The position numbers were made by a program, and so were the translations under genes. From a virus, in the IMG/VR virus record IMGVR_UViG_3300035162_001484, positions 1-28,508 of that record: a DNA stretch of 28,508 nt; one strand, written 5' to 3'. Shown here one piece after another: positions 7,055 through 15,800 of the stretch. Each line of letters starts with the position of its first letter. Within the stretch, counting starts at the first letter, position 1. Under the pieces are notes generated by a model, which searched no databases, was not told the DNA's origin, and was given only the letters and a program-made list of their open reading frames with translations.

Positions 7055-7933
7055 ATGACTATGACTATACCATCATTTAACTACACACTAGGATTTGGTG
7101 TCAACATTATTCTCCCCACTGTTCTTTTTAAAATCTGGGGTGCTGGTGGAGGTGGTGCTGGTGCACCAGATGGTGCTGGTGGTGGAAGTGGTGGCTTTGT
7201 TTCAGGTACAACTGCTCAAGCGTCAGGAACAACTCTATATATAAATGTTGGTGGTGGTGGTGGTATTTCTGGTCGCTTGGGAGGTGGAGGTGGAGGTTAT
7301 TCTGGTGTTTTTACTGGCTCTACACCATCTCAAGCTAATGCCTTATTAATTGCTTCTGCTGGTTCTGGAGGTTCTCGTAATAGTTCTATGGTTGGAAAAG
7401 GTGGTGGTGGTGAAAATGGTGTTGCTGGTGCCGGTGCAGGTGGAGGTGCTGGTGGTGGTGCTGGAACTCAACTTGCTGGAGGTGCTGCTGGAGGAAATGG
7501 TGCTGCTGGTGCTGCTTTAACTGGTGGTAGAAGTGGTGATGGTGGTGCTGGTGCTGGTGGATTTGGTGGTGGTGGTGAAGGTGATGGTGATAATGCAGTA
7601 TTTACTGCTGGTGGAGGTGGTAGTGGATATTTTGGAGGTGGTGGTGCTTCTGGTGCAGGTGGAGGTGGTGGAGGTACTGGTGGCTCTGGTTCAGGATTTA
7701 TAAAAGATGATGCTTCAGTAACAAGTGGTTCTTTTACTGCTGGTAATGATGCAAGTACAACAACTGGTGGTGCTGCTCCTGAAGATGGTGATGCCCAATA
7801 TCCTGCTGGAATTGGAAAAGGTGGAAATAATGCAACTGCTGGTGGTAATGGTGCAGTAGTATATAGTGTAGATGGTGGTAATAATTGGACAACTGTATCA
7901 TTTTCAGGAGGTGTTGTTAGTTTTACAACATAA
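7055..7933 (+). CDS. Glycine-rich putative adhesin
   Basis: This 292-residue protein has a 30-residue normal N terminus (MTMTIPSFNY, FGVNIILPTVLFKIWGAG). From residue 30 to about 250 it consists largely of glycine in runs of two to seven, broken by Ala, Ser and occasional aromatic residues, with several GGGG blocks. The C-terminal 40 residues (AVVYSVDGGNNWTTVSF...) are ordinary beta sequence. It resembles in kind the polyglycine-helix adhesins such as T-even gp38, but I cannot show homology; poly-Gly proteins are also frequent in marine phages. AGGA is 10 bases before the first ATG; a second ATG at 7061 is possible. Glycine codons are almost all GGT or GGA, leaving a GC-skewed low-complexity stretch. 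Likely role: receptor contact at a fibre tip. Confidence 0.65.
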   Translation: MTMTIPSFNYTLGFGVNIILPTVLFKIWGAGGGGAGAPDGAGGGSGGFVSGTTAQASGTTLYINVGGGGGISGRLGGGGGGYSGVFTGSTPSQANALLIASAGSGGSRNSSMVGKGGGGENGVAGAGAGGGAGGGAGTQLAGGAAGGNGAAGAALTGGRSGDGGAGAGGFGGGGEGDGDNAVFTAGGGGSGYFGGGGASGAGGGGGGTGGSGSGFIKDDASVTSGSFTAGNDASTTTGGAAPEDGDAQYPAGIGKGGNNATAGGNGAVVYSVDGGNNWTTVSFSGGVVSFTT

Positions 7934-7956
7934 TTATAAAAAATGGGAACTTTGAT

Positions 7957-8382
7957 ATGAGTCATTTCGCAGAAATTAAAAATGGAATAGTTACAAACTG
8001 TGTATACGTTCCTAATGTAAGTGATGTTGAAGAAGAAATTGTGGCTGCTGAACAATCTTTTATTGATGCTCTAGTGGGTACATGGGTGCAGACCTCGTGT
8101 AATACATATGGTGGAAAACACCGTCTTGGTGGCACACCCTTACGCAAAAACTATGCTGTAGTTGGTTCTGTATATGACAGCACACGAGATGCTTTCTATC
8201 TTCCTCAACCTTACACAAGTTGGGCATTTGACGAAACAACTTGCTTTTGGGTCTCACCTGTTGAATATCCAGATGATAACAATATGTATCGTTGGAGTGA
8301 AGATGCTTATCAAGAAGATAATAGTAAAGGCTGGATTAGTATATCTAAGGGTTGGGAAAATGGAATTATTTTAAATGGTTAA
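7957..8382 (+). CDS. Conserved marine-phage protein with WVQTS/LRKNYA/DAF-PQPY motifs
   Basis: This 141-residue protein has a recognisable motif order. It opens with MSHFAEIKNGIVTNCVYV, followed by GTWVQTSCNTYGGKH (residues 41-55), PLRKNYAVVGSVYD (61-74), RDAFYLPQPYTSW (77-89) and CFWVSPVEYPDD. Proteins with this pattern are abundant next to tail genes of marine phages, and some are probably virion components, but no activity is established. It is rich in Trp and Tyr, soluble and without membrane segments. Nearby upstream bases GGGAACTTTGAT form the ribosome-binding region. Its last codons overlap the micro-ORF at 8375. Confidence 0.65.
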   Translation: MSHFAEIKNGIVTNCVYVPNVSDVEEEIVAAEQSFIDALVGTWVQTSCNTYGGKHRLGGTPLRKNYAVVGSVYDSTRDAFYLPQPYTSWAFDETTCFWVSPVEYPDDNNMYRWSEDAYQEDNSKGWISISKGWENGIILNG

Positions 8383-8446
8383 AGCATCAGAAGGTAAGGC
8401 ACAAATAGGCACACATGAAGCAGTATGTAAAGGTTGGATACAATGA
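8375..8446 (+). CDS. 23-codon micro-ORF coupled to holin-like gene
   Basis: ATG 8375 lies inside the end of the preceding gene, and the 23-residue frame ends in a TGA that overlaps ATG 8443 as ATGA. The peptide reads MVKASEGKAQ then IGTHEAVCKGWIQ. The THEAVC part resembles the HEKEC segment of the following protein (HExxC type), so it could be a remnant of a duplicated or frameshifted N terminus, or simply a leader that couples translation. There is no structural prediction for so short a peptide. Support is only the double overlap and the motif resemblance. Confidence 0.35.
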   Translation: MVKASEGKAQIGTHEAVCKGWIQ

Positions 8447-8637
8447 AGATGGATTTACGACCTGAATTAAAAGTACAACTAGAGTTAGATGCTCACGAGA
8501 AAGAATGTGCTATTCGTTATCAATCAGTCAATGATAAACTAGAAGCACTAGACAAAAGAATGTGGCGAATAGAAGCTATGTCTATGGTAGGAACTTTAGG
8601 TGTGGTAGCTTTAGTAGTCGCAATAGTAATGAAATAG
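8443..8637 (+). CDS. Holin/XhlA-like small membrane protein
   Basis: The start ATG 8443 is preferred to an in-frame TTG at 8434 because it forms an ATGA overlap with the micro-ORF. The 64-residue protein has a charged, helical N-terminal part with heptad-like spacing (VNDKLEALDKRMWRIEAM). It ends in one hydrophobic segment (TLGVVALVVAIVM) at the extreme C terminus. This layout, coiled coil plus C-terminal membrane anchor, is that of XhlA-type haemolysin/holin-associated proteins and several short phage holins. It would sit in the host inner membrane and help time lysis. No endolysin is visible in the window, so the lysis assignment remains tentative. Confidence 0.55.
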   Translation: MKMDLRPELKVQLELDAHEKECAIRYQSVNDKLEALDKRMWRIEAMSMVGTLGVVALVVAIVMK

Positions 8638-8646
8638 GAAACAGAT

Positions 8647-10404
8647 ATGGCAGAAGAAGATACAAATACTCAGAATGTAGATGCTTATATGGGAGGACAA
8701 GTTACTAACCCCCTAATGCCTGCTCAAGGACAGTATACGCCTAAGACACAGACTATTGTACCAGGAGAAGAAATATCTCCAGAAGCATACGCCTTACAAG
8801 GAGAGCCTGCTCTCCCTATTTCTCAAGCTCAGACAGCATTAACTAATGCCCCTACTATCAGTCCCGCAGCTACAGTAGACCCAAGTCTACTTGGCACAAC
8901 TACGCCTGCTGCAACAGCACAAACTGGAACATTATCTACTGATGCACAAGTAACTGCAGCTCAGGGTACTTTATCTAATCAGGCACAAGCAGCAGCAGCT
9001 CAGGGAACTGCCCAAGGCCAAATTACACAGGCTGACACAGCATTAAGGGCAGTAACTGCACCAGAGGTTGTATCAGGAGCCGTAGCAGACACTGCTTTCT
9101 TAGGTGATACCGCAGCACAAACATCAGACTTTGTAAGTAATGTACAGGGTGCTTCAATGGAAGTCACCTCGGATATGACTGTGCAAGGACAATTAACTAG
9201 AATTGGGCAACAATTTGAAAATGGGCAAGTACCTCCATGGGCTGCAGGAATAATACGTAATGCTACTGCACAGATGGCACAAAGAGGTTTATCAGCGTCT
9301 TCAATGGCAGGTGCCGCAATAACACAAGCAGCGTTAGAAGCCTCTGTACCTATAGCAACTGCAGATGCTCAAACATATTATAATACAGCCATTAAAATAA
9401 TGGACAATCAACAGCAAGCTAACTTAACAAATACTCAGAATAATATGAATGTTTCATTAGCTAATACTTCTAATAGACAACAAACTGCTCTTGCAAAAAT
9501 GCAAGTTCAAGCCGCTCTAGCTGGACAGACACTCTCCAACCAACAGCAAGCAAATATCCTCAACGCTGAAAAGTACGCTGAAGCCGCTAACATGAACTTT
9601 ACCCAAGAGCAACAACGTGTGTTTGCCAATTCAAAGGCAGTAGAAACAATTAATCTACAAAATTTAAATAACACACAGGCTACTGCACTGAGTAATGCAG
9701 CAACTTTTGCTCAAATGGACATGTCAAACCTTAATAATAGGCAACAAGCCACGGTTTTAAATGCTCAGAACTTCTTACAGTTAGATATGGCTAATTTATC
9801 TAACTCTCAACAAACTGAAGTACTAAACCAACAATCCAAATTACAATCGTTGTTATCGGACCAAGCAGCACAAAATGCGGCACAAAACTTTAATGCCACT
9901 AGCCAAAATCAAGTAAATCAATTCTTTGAATCTTTGTCTGCTGACATTAATAAGTTTAACTCTGGGCAGTATAATGCACAGCAACAGTTTAATTCAGGAC
10001 AATCAAATGCACTTAATCAGTTTCGTGCCACAATGCAAAATTCAAGAGAGCAATTTAATACAACAAATGCAGTAGCTATAGCACAATCCAACGCTACATG
10101 GAGAAGGAATGTAAATACAGCTAATACTGCCTCTGTTAATGCGGCAAACCAATTAAATGCGGCAAACTATTTAAATATATCAAACACTGCACTAAACAAT
10201 GTTTGGCAACAGTATAGAGATGAAGCAGATTATGCATACACCTCTGCTGAAAATTCACAAGATAGGGCATTTAACTATGCCATGGCAATACTAGATGCAG
10301 ATGTAACCTCAGATTTGTACAATCAATACTTAGATGAAAAGTCATCTAATGCTATTGGGGGATTTATAGCATCACTAGGTATTGCAGCAATTAACGCATC
10401 ATAG
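8647..10404 (+). CDS. Large Gln/Asn/Ala-rich repeat virion protein
   Basis: This 585-residue protein has very few charged residues. Residues 1-160 are a low-complexity Ala/Thr/Gln region. Residues about 177-250 are a more ordinary helical domain (GQLTRIGQQFENGQVPPWAAGIIRNATAQM in two halves). Residues 254-407 are seven consecutive 22-residue repeats of the form N-x-Q-Q-x-x-x-L-N-A, ending N-L-S/N. Residues 413-522 are about ten 11-residue repeats with Q-F-N near the start. The last 60 residues are a helical, more acidic tail. The 11/22 period is typical of long helices with a continuous apolar face. By position ahead of the three giant proteins it is likely a virion or ejection-apparatus protein; no named homologue is recognised. 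Confidence 0.65.
   Translation: MAEEDTNTQNVDAYMGGQVTNPLMPAQGQYTPKTQTIVPGEEISPEAYALQGEPALPISQAQTALTNAPTISPAATVDPSLLGTTTPAATAQTGTLSTDAQVTAAQGTLSNQAQAAAAQGTAQGQITQADTALRAVTAPEVVSGAVADTAFLGDTAAQTSDFVSNVQGASMEVTSDMTVQGQLTRIGQQFENGQVPPWAAGIIRNATAQMAQRGLSASSMAGAAITQAALEASVPIATADAQTYYNTAIKIMDNQQQANLTNTQNNMNVSLANTSNRQQTALAKMQVQAALAGQTLSNQQQANILNAEKYAEAANMNFTQEQQRVFANSKAVETINLQNLNNTQATALSNAATFAQMDMSNLNNRQQATVLNAQNFLQLDMANLSNSQQTEVLNQQSKLQSLLSDQAAQNAAQNFNATSQNQVNQFFESLSADINKFNSGQYNAQQQFNSGQSNALNQFRATMQNSREQFNTTNAVAIAQSNATWRRNVNTANTASVNAANQLNAANYLNISNTALNNVWQQYRDEADYAYTSAENSQDRAFNYAMAILDADVTSDLYNQYLDEKSSNAIGGFIASLGIAAINAS
9406..9867 (+). repeat. Seven tandem 66-bp units coding 22-residue repeats
   Basis: Codons 254-407 divide without gaps into seven units of 22 residues starting NQQQ, NRQQ, NQQQ, QEQQ, NTQA, NRQQ and NSQQ. 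Most have N or A at position 9 and end in L-S or L-N. The DNA copies have diverged, so this is a protein-level repeat, not a recent DNA duplication. Confidence 0.85.
9883..10212 (+). repeat. Ten 11-residue repeats in the same protein
   Basis: Codons 413-522 fall into 11-residue units: QNFN..., NQFF..., NKFN..., QQFN..., NQFR..., EQFN..., then degenerate units AQSN, NTAN, NQLN and SNTA. Phe occurs at 415, 426, 437, 448, 459 and 470, exactly 11 apart. Confidence 0.8.
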
Positions 10405-10414
10405 GAGTTACGAA

Positions 10415-10681
10415 ATGTTAAGTATGATGGCAAGCATAGCTGCACCAATGATACTAAGTAAATTTGGCGGACAGAATCAACTTCCAAAACAACAAGCACT
10501 TAAGGCCCCACCTGACGTAAATATATATGAAAAATTTGCGAGACCCCAAAAGAGAAGGGCTAAATATTATGGACAAAAGTCTAAGCCTGCTTCTGTAGAG
10601 ACAGGTGCGTACGGACCTCAGAGTATATATAACTCTATTCTCAGAAAACAACTAGGTCTATTAACTTCGACGAAGGCATAA
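10415..10681 (+). CDS. Small basic hypothetical protein
   Basis: ATG 10415 is chosen over an in-frame TTG at 10382 because AGGAG lies 7 bases upstream and it avoids overlap with the previous gene. The 88-residue product has a hydrophobic Met/Ala/Ile-rich N terminus (MLSMMASIAAPMILS), possibly a membrane-active helix. A Lys/Arg-rich middle (RPQKRRAKYYGQKSK) and a Tyr/Gln-containing tail follow. I do not recognise it. It sits between two probable virion proteins in the same transcription unit, so a minor structural role is possible. Confidence 0.55.
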   Translation: MLSMMASIAAPMILSKFGGQNQLPKQQALKAPPDVNIYEKFARPQKRRAKYYGQKSKPASVETGAYGPQSIYNSILRKQLGLLTSTKA

Positions 10682-10683
10682 AA

Positions 10684-11226
10684 ATGGATATTGAATTAAA
10701 TGATACTATGAATCTTCCTAGTGGTAAGGAACGCTCTGCGTTCGATACGGCTATTCCAGGACAATCATTAACTAAGACTCCCGGGCAGTATCCGTGGGAT
10801 AAACCCTCTATGTTAAATACTCCTGATGAAGTTATGGACTATTTCATGGATAAGTTTGAAGATGATGCCACAGCAGATAAATTATTAAGTTTAATAGATG
10901 CACAAATACCTATTGCTACTATTGTAGATTCTTTATTATTAGCGGGCTTTTCTGAGGGGTTATTAACTCCAGACACTGCAATATTAGTAGGAGAAGATTT
11001 AACTATGTTACTGATGCACTTGGCTGAACAGGCAGGAGTAGAGTACACGGTTATAAAGAATCAAGATTCTATGATTGATAAAGGTTTACAACAAATAGCA
11101 GATATGAAGAAAACAAAAAAAGAATTTGATACATCATCTGTACAAGATGACATGGATATAGAAGAAGAAGAACCTATGCCACCCCCTGCACCTCAAGGGC
11201 TGATGGCTAAACAGGAGATGATGTAA
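10684..11226 (+). CDS. Conserved acidic hypothetical protein of the virion block
   Basis: This 180-residue acidic protein has PGQSLTKTPGQYPWDKP at residues 26-42, followed by a helical domain. That domain has the apolar segments IPIATIVDSLLLAGFSEGLLTP and AILVGEDLTMLLMHLAEQAG. A Lys/Asp/Glu-rich linker and a Pro-rich tail (EEEEPMPPPAPQG) complete it. The PGQSLT...PGxxPW arrangement followed by a helical core recurs in marine phage genomes in this position, between small and giant virion genes. Function is unknown. Its stop overlaps the next ATG as TAATG, so it is probably made in step with the 538-residue protein, perhaps as an assembly partner or scaffold; that is inference. Confidence 0.6.
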   Translation: MDIELNDTMNLPSGKERSAFDTAIPGQSLTKTPGQYPWDKPSMLNTPDEVMDYFMDKFEDDATADKLLSLIDAQIPIATIVDSLLLAGFSEGLLTPDTAILVGEDLTMLLMHLAEQAGVEYTVIKNQDSMIDKGLQQIADMKKTKKEFDTSSVQDDMDIEEEEPMPPPAPQGLMAKQEMM

Positions 11227-12842
11227 TGGGAATAACTTTTGGTGGATTGATGAGAGGGGCATTACCTGTATTACAACAGGGATTAGAAGCCCCGATGCAG
11301 AATGCAACAGAACGTATGGATACTCTTAGTAAGCAATATAATGCCAAGGCTGGTGCATGGCAGAAACAAGAAGCGGCTGCTTTGGGAGATTTAGATAAAG
11401 TTAAAACTCTTGCTGACTCAATGGGAGTTGATATAGGAATAGCAGAAGCTGCTTATAAGATGGGTGGCAAAAATATTGATAAGGCAAGTAAGATAGTCAA
11501 TAATATGGTTAAGGCTTATAAAGGAAATATACCTACATCTAAGCTTGCCGTTAATGAAATGCCTGCAGTTCCTAGTGCTATATCCCTAGACAAGACAGAA
11601 ACAATAGATGTAGGCTCTAAGGATGCGTCATCTGATACTATGTTTAAATCATTTTCTAACTTATTTAAAATGTATTCTCCAGATAGAGTAAAAGAGATGT
11701 TGGCTGACAGGTCAGGAGTGCCTTTACAACAGATAGATAAAGTATTAAATAATACCTTTAATTTACCTACTTCCGGTGCCACTGTTAGACCAACAGTAGA
11801 AGCAATGAGAAAAGGTATGGACAGTCCCGACGGTAAGGCTAGCCAGTCCAGTATTGATGTAGGTTTTATTAAAGAATTTTACATAAATAGGGGATATAGT
11901 GATACAGAGGCAAGTACCGCGGCAAATCTTCATGTGAGTGGTAAAATTCCACTTAAATCAATATCTAATAATGGAGAATCTGTTAATAATATAATAAGTA
12001 AGGATGGAGAAATCCAACAACAGGTTACAAAAAGATTTGATGGTAATAGAGAATTGAATCCTAATTTTAAAGATAGAACAGCCACAGAAAAATTAATAAA
12101 CAATAGTGTAGATTCTATAAGAACTATATCTACTGTTAAAGGTCTGTTGTTTAAGAATCCTCAAGTGTTCACAGCATTTGGAAGATTACAAGAGATGACT
12201 ACAAATGTGTTAGACTTAGTAGGGGCAACCGGTTTAGCCGATGCTGCTGGTGGTGCGGATGTTAAGAAAGCTATACAAGCTGCTAGACAATTCATTAAAA
12301 CTGCCAAAGAAAGTATCTTTGATGACCCTAGAATTTCTGACAGAGATTTGGCAATTATTAATCAATACATAGGTATCATTATGGATGATAGTTTTCTTGG
12401 TGTTGGTCAAACTAATGCTCTTGCAGCCTTAATTGGTTTAGAAAGAGCTGCTGCAACACAGATGGCAACTAACGTAGCGAGAAACAATCCAGGACTAGAA
12501 GGAAAATTCGTAGAGTTAACATCTGATGGCTTCTTAGATGTTAATAAAGAATCTGTATCAAATAGAGTATTTGGTAGAATGATGGAAGCATACGGAATTA
12601 CTAAAAATAAGGTAGTCCAAGCATACAAAGATAGAAGTAGTACTGATGAGCAAACTAAAAATAACGCTAACTACATTATAACACAAGTTGATAATTTAAT
12701 GGTACTTGCTGTTAATTCTGTAGAAGGGCTAAAAGCAAGAACCTCATATTCAAGTGAAGCAGAATATAAGAGAAACTACAAAAATGTGTACCTCAGTACT
12801 CTCGGTGATAAATCTAATGACGAGCTAAGAGCTAATATTTAA
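11226..12842 (+). CDS. Probable internal virion (ejection) protein, 538 aa
   Basis: This 538-residue, mostly helical protein begins with a short Gly/Leu-rich segment (MGITFGGLMRGALPVLQQG). A long Lys/Ala/Gln-rich helical region follows. Around residues 212-236 is DVGFIKEFYINRGYSDTEAS, which resembles a small helix-turn element of the type found in phage peptidoglycan-related or structural proteins, but no catalytic pair is evident. Later sections include FDDPRISDRDLAIINQYIG (about 360-380) and an Ala-rich stretch. It is the first of three large plus-strand genes in a row. By analogy with the gp14-gp15-gp16 set of T7 they may be proteins injected with the DNA. No sequence homology to T7 proteins is claimed. 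Confidence 0.55.
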   Translation: MGITFGGLMRGALPVLQQGLEAPMQNATERMDTLSKQYNAKAGAWQKQEAAALGDLDKVKTLADSMGVDIGIAEAAYKMGGKNIDKASKIVNNMVKAYKGNIPTSKLAVNEMPAVPSAISLDKTETIDVGSKDASSDTMFKSFSNLFKMYSPDRVKEMLADRSGVPLQQIDKVLNNTFNLPTSGATVRPTVEAMRKGMDSPDGKASQSSIDVGFIKEFYINRGYSDTEASTAANLHVSGKIPLKSISNNGESVNNIISKDGEIQQQVTKRFDGNRELNPNFKDRTATEKLINNSVDSIRTISTVKGLLFKNPQVFTAFGRLQEMTTNVLDLVGATGLADAAGGADVKKAIQAARQFIKTAKESIFDDPRISDRDLAIINQYIGIIMDDSFLGVGQTNALAALIGLERAAATQMATNVARNNPGLEGKFVELTSDGFLDVNKESVSNRVFGRMMEAYGITKNKVVQAYKDRSSTDEQTKNNANYIITQVDNLMVLAVNSVEGLKARTSYSSEAEYKRNYKNVYLSTLGDKSNDELRANI

Positions 12843-12859
12843 CTAAAAGGAAATAATTA

Positions 12860-15800
12860 ATGTCTGGTTCACAGTCTTATTTAAAACAATTAGGGATAGA
12901 TGTCAATGAAGAAGAAACAGCCGAATCTAATAATGCTGTTGCTTACGTACCTTCTAAGCAAGCTGTAGATACTGCCGCTGAAGCAGACTTCACAACAGGC
13001 CCCGAACTTATAGAAAGCCCTATTGAAAAAGGAGTAGGCGACCCTGCGATTGCCGAACAGGCTGCAATGGTAAAAGCTGAAGCAGTTGCCGCTATGAGAG
13101 CGGATGCGGATGTATCCCTAGGTGAAGCATCAATTGCTAAACCCCCTAAAGACTCCTCTTTACAAAGTGAGCCATACATATTGCCACTTTCTGAAACAGG
13201 TGGTTTTGACTCTTCCAGATTTAAAAGAATAAATGAATTAGCAGCAGAACAGGATGGGACTTTTGATTATTTTAATAAGGCAGCCTCTGACAAAATAGGA
13301 TATGAGGGACAGCTTCTGCTTGGCTTTTCTGATAATTTAAGTCAAGTGTCCAGCGGTATAGAAAAAATAGTCGGTGCCGGAAACTATAAAGTATTTGAAG
13401 ACAAAAAAGCTGATTTTTTAGTAAATAGATTCTATGTCAGTGTAAAAGATGAAGAAGGTAACTGGAGTCCTTTTGCCAATCCTACACAAGATGCATTAGA
13501 CATGGCAGCAAAATACTTTCCTATGGTGGGATATGAACTTGTCAGTGATGTGGCAGCAGTTGGTGCTTCTTTCTTGACTTCCGCTGTTGTATCAACTCTT
13601 ACTCCCTTTCTTAGTTATATTACTGGGCCTGTTTCTCTTGGTTATAGTTTATATGCATACAATAAAGGTGCAGAGAGAGGGCGACAATACATACAAGAAG
13701 CACTGGGCCTAAATGAAAAAGATGCCAAAGAATTTGGAACTCTGTTTGAGGAAGTGTATAAACTTGCATTAGACCCTAAAGCATACTCTGCCATAAAGAA
13801 ATTATTTGGCGGAGACTCAAAGATATCCAGTGATGAACTTAAACAAGAAATAAGGGGGATAGCAGGAGGTGCTTTTGCTTTTATTCCTGCCCTATTTGAT
13901 AAACTAGCTATTATGAGCTCCCGTATACGTGAGTCAGCAAGCATAAAAGATACTGAGATTTTTGAATCCTCCCTGAAAGCAGAGAGATTTGTGGATAAGG
14001 CACCTGGTTTAGGGGGCAAAGACGCTAATTTAGTAAGCACTATGTTACCACAGAGAACTATGAATAAGAAAATTCAGAGACTGGCAGGTATTATAGACCA
14101 AACTTCTGGAAAGATATCCGCAGTATTACGTGACCAGATGATTAGTGTACGTAATTACAGTGAAAGATTCAAAGGCCAATTCGGAAAAGGCGACTTTAAT
14201 TCTTTTAAATCTGCTATGGGAGGCATTTATAAAACTATTGCTGGTATAAAGTCAGGTAAAGTAACTATAAATCCTGAAAAATTAGGTATTAACTTAAGGG
14301 AAGTAGAAGATTTATTCTTTAGCTTTCGTATGGACGAATCTCGTGGAATGTATAATAATATATTTACGAAGTTAGGCGACAGTTCTTTTAATTTAGAAAA
14401 CTTACGTAAAATTATAGTTAAACGAGAAGTAAATACTATTGAGCCGGGGAGTAAACAGACAGCAGGAGTTGCTATTGAGCCTAAAGTAGGTCCAGCAGTT
14501 ACGGGAGAGCCTCGTGTTGACTCTATAATAAGTAATTTGTATCAGTTAGGGGTTCAAAGTGGGGGAACAAGAGTTCTATCTAAGGACAGCATAGCTAAAG
14601 CCGTTGAGCAATTAAAAGCAAACCACCCTGACTATGCAAAATATATGGATGGAAATAAGATTGTAATTAGAACTCCTGCAGAATTATTGCATAATTATGC
14701 TACACTATTAGGGGGTATGTCTAAGGGAATATTTGCTAGGGACACTGGAACAGCAGTTAATCCTCAATTAGCTAGTTTTACTCAAAGTTTAAGAAATATA
14801 TTACTGGATACTATAGCTAATCCAATACCTAATAAAAAAGTAGGGAAGTTAAATCTAACTAAAGAACTTAATGATGCTAAAGCATTTTATAAACAAACTT
14901 TTGATACAATGGGGTCCTTACCACAAGTAGAGGCTCGTATAGCTTCTAAAACTGGTGGAGAAGAGGCCTTACTACCTGACTTTTTAGGAATAACAGAAGC
15001 ATCTAAGGGGGCAAAAGGTAGAACAAAAGTACTACTAGATAACATAAGGTTTCAAGAAAACTATCTACGGGAAAACCTAAAAGGCGGTGCTTTGAAGTCA
15101 GCACCATTAGGAAAACTTCAACAAGCATTTGCTGATGTAATATCCTTTAAAATGTCTGGTGCAGGAAGTGCATCTTTAACTAAAACTCAGTCAGCATCAG
15201 ATGTAAAAGCGTATATTGGTAGTTACACAAAGGAAGAAAGACTAAGATTAGGAATTACCCCAGAAATAGAAAAACGTATATATAAAGATTTAGATTTAAT
15301 ATCAAAAGTAGATGAGATACAAGTATTCCAAAGGTACAAACTTGGTGACAGAATTGATAATGCAGAATTAAAAGATGTCTTTGCTAGTGCAATACTAAAA
15401 GCTGATGATTTAGGATTTAAACAAGACATAGACGTTATGCTAAAAGTTATAAATAGATTGCCTAGTAAGGCAAAAAAAGAAGGACTTAGAAACTTACAAG
15501 GCGGCTTAGTGGATTATATTTTTTCCAAAGAGAGTGGCGTTCTTGTACAAATCACAGAAAAAAATGCAGCCTTCGCTCAAATAGGGGATATAACTATTGA
15601 CCCAACTGCTTTATCTAAAGTAATAGATAAGTTTGAAAAAGCAGGAGTATTTAAAAATATTCTAACAGATAAAGTAAAAAATTCTGCAGGTAAAGAATTT
15701 ACACAGCTTGAAATACTAAGAGGTATGGAAAATTATACAGGTGTAATAAAACAAGCTGGGGCTGATGCAGGAAGTGCATTATCTGGTGCACAACTTATAG

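Noticed and set aside
7055-7933. Diversity-generating retroelement target in the adhesin or fibre genes
   Set aside because: No reverse transcriptase and no template/variable repeat pair with adenine-specific differences were seen in the window.
7468-8055. 195-codon minus-strand frame rich in proline
   Set aside because: It is the antisense of GGT/GGA glycine codons in the adhesin gene; it has no ribosome-binding site and runs against the unit's direction.
10382-10414. TTG 10382 as start of the 88-residue gene
   Set aside because: No ribosome-binding site and overlap with the repeat-protein gene; AGGAG points to ATG 10415.
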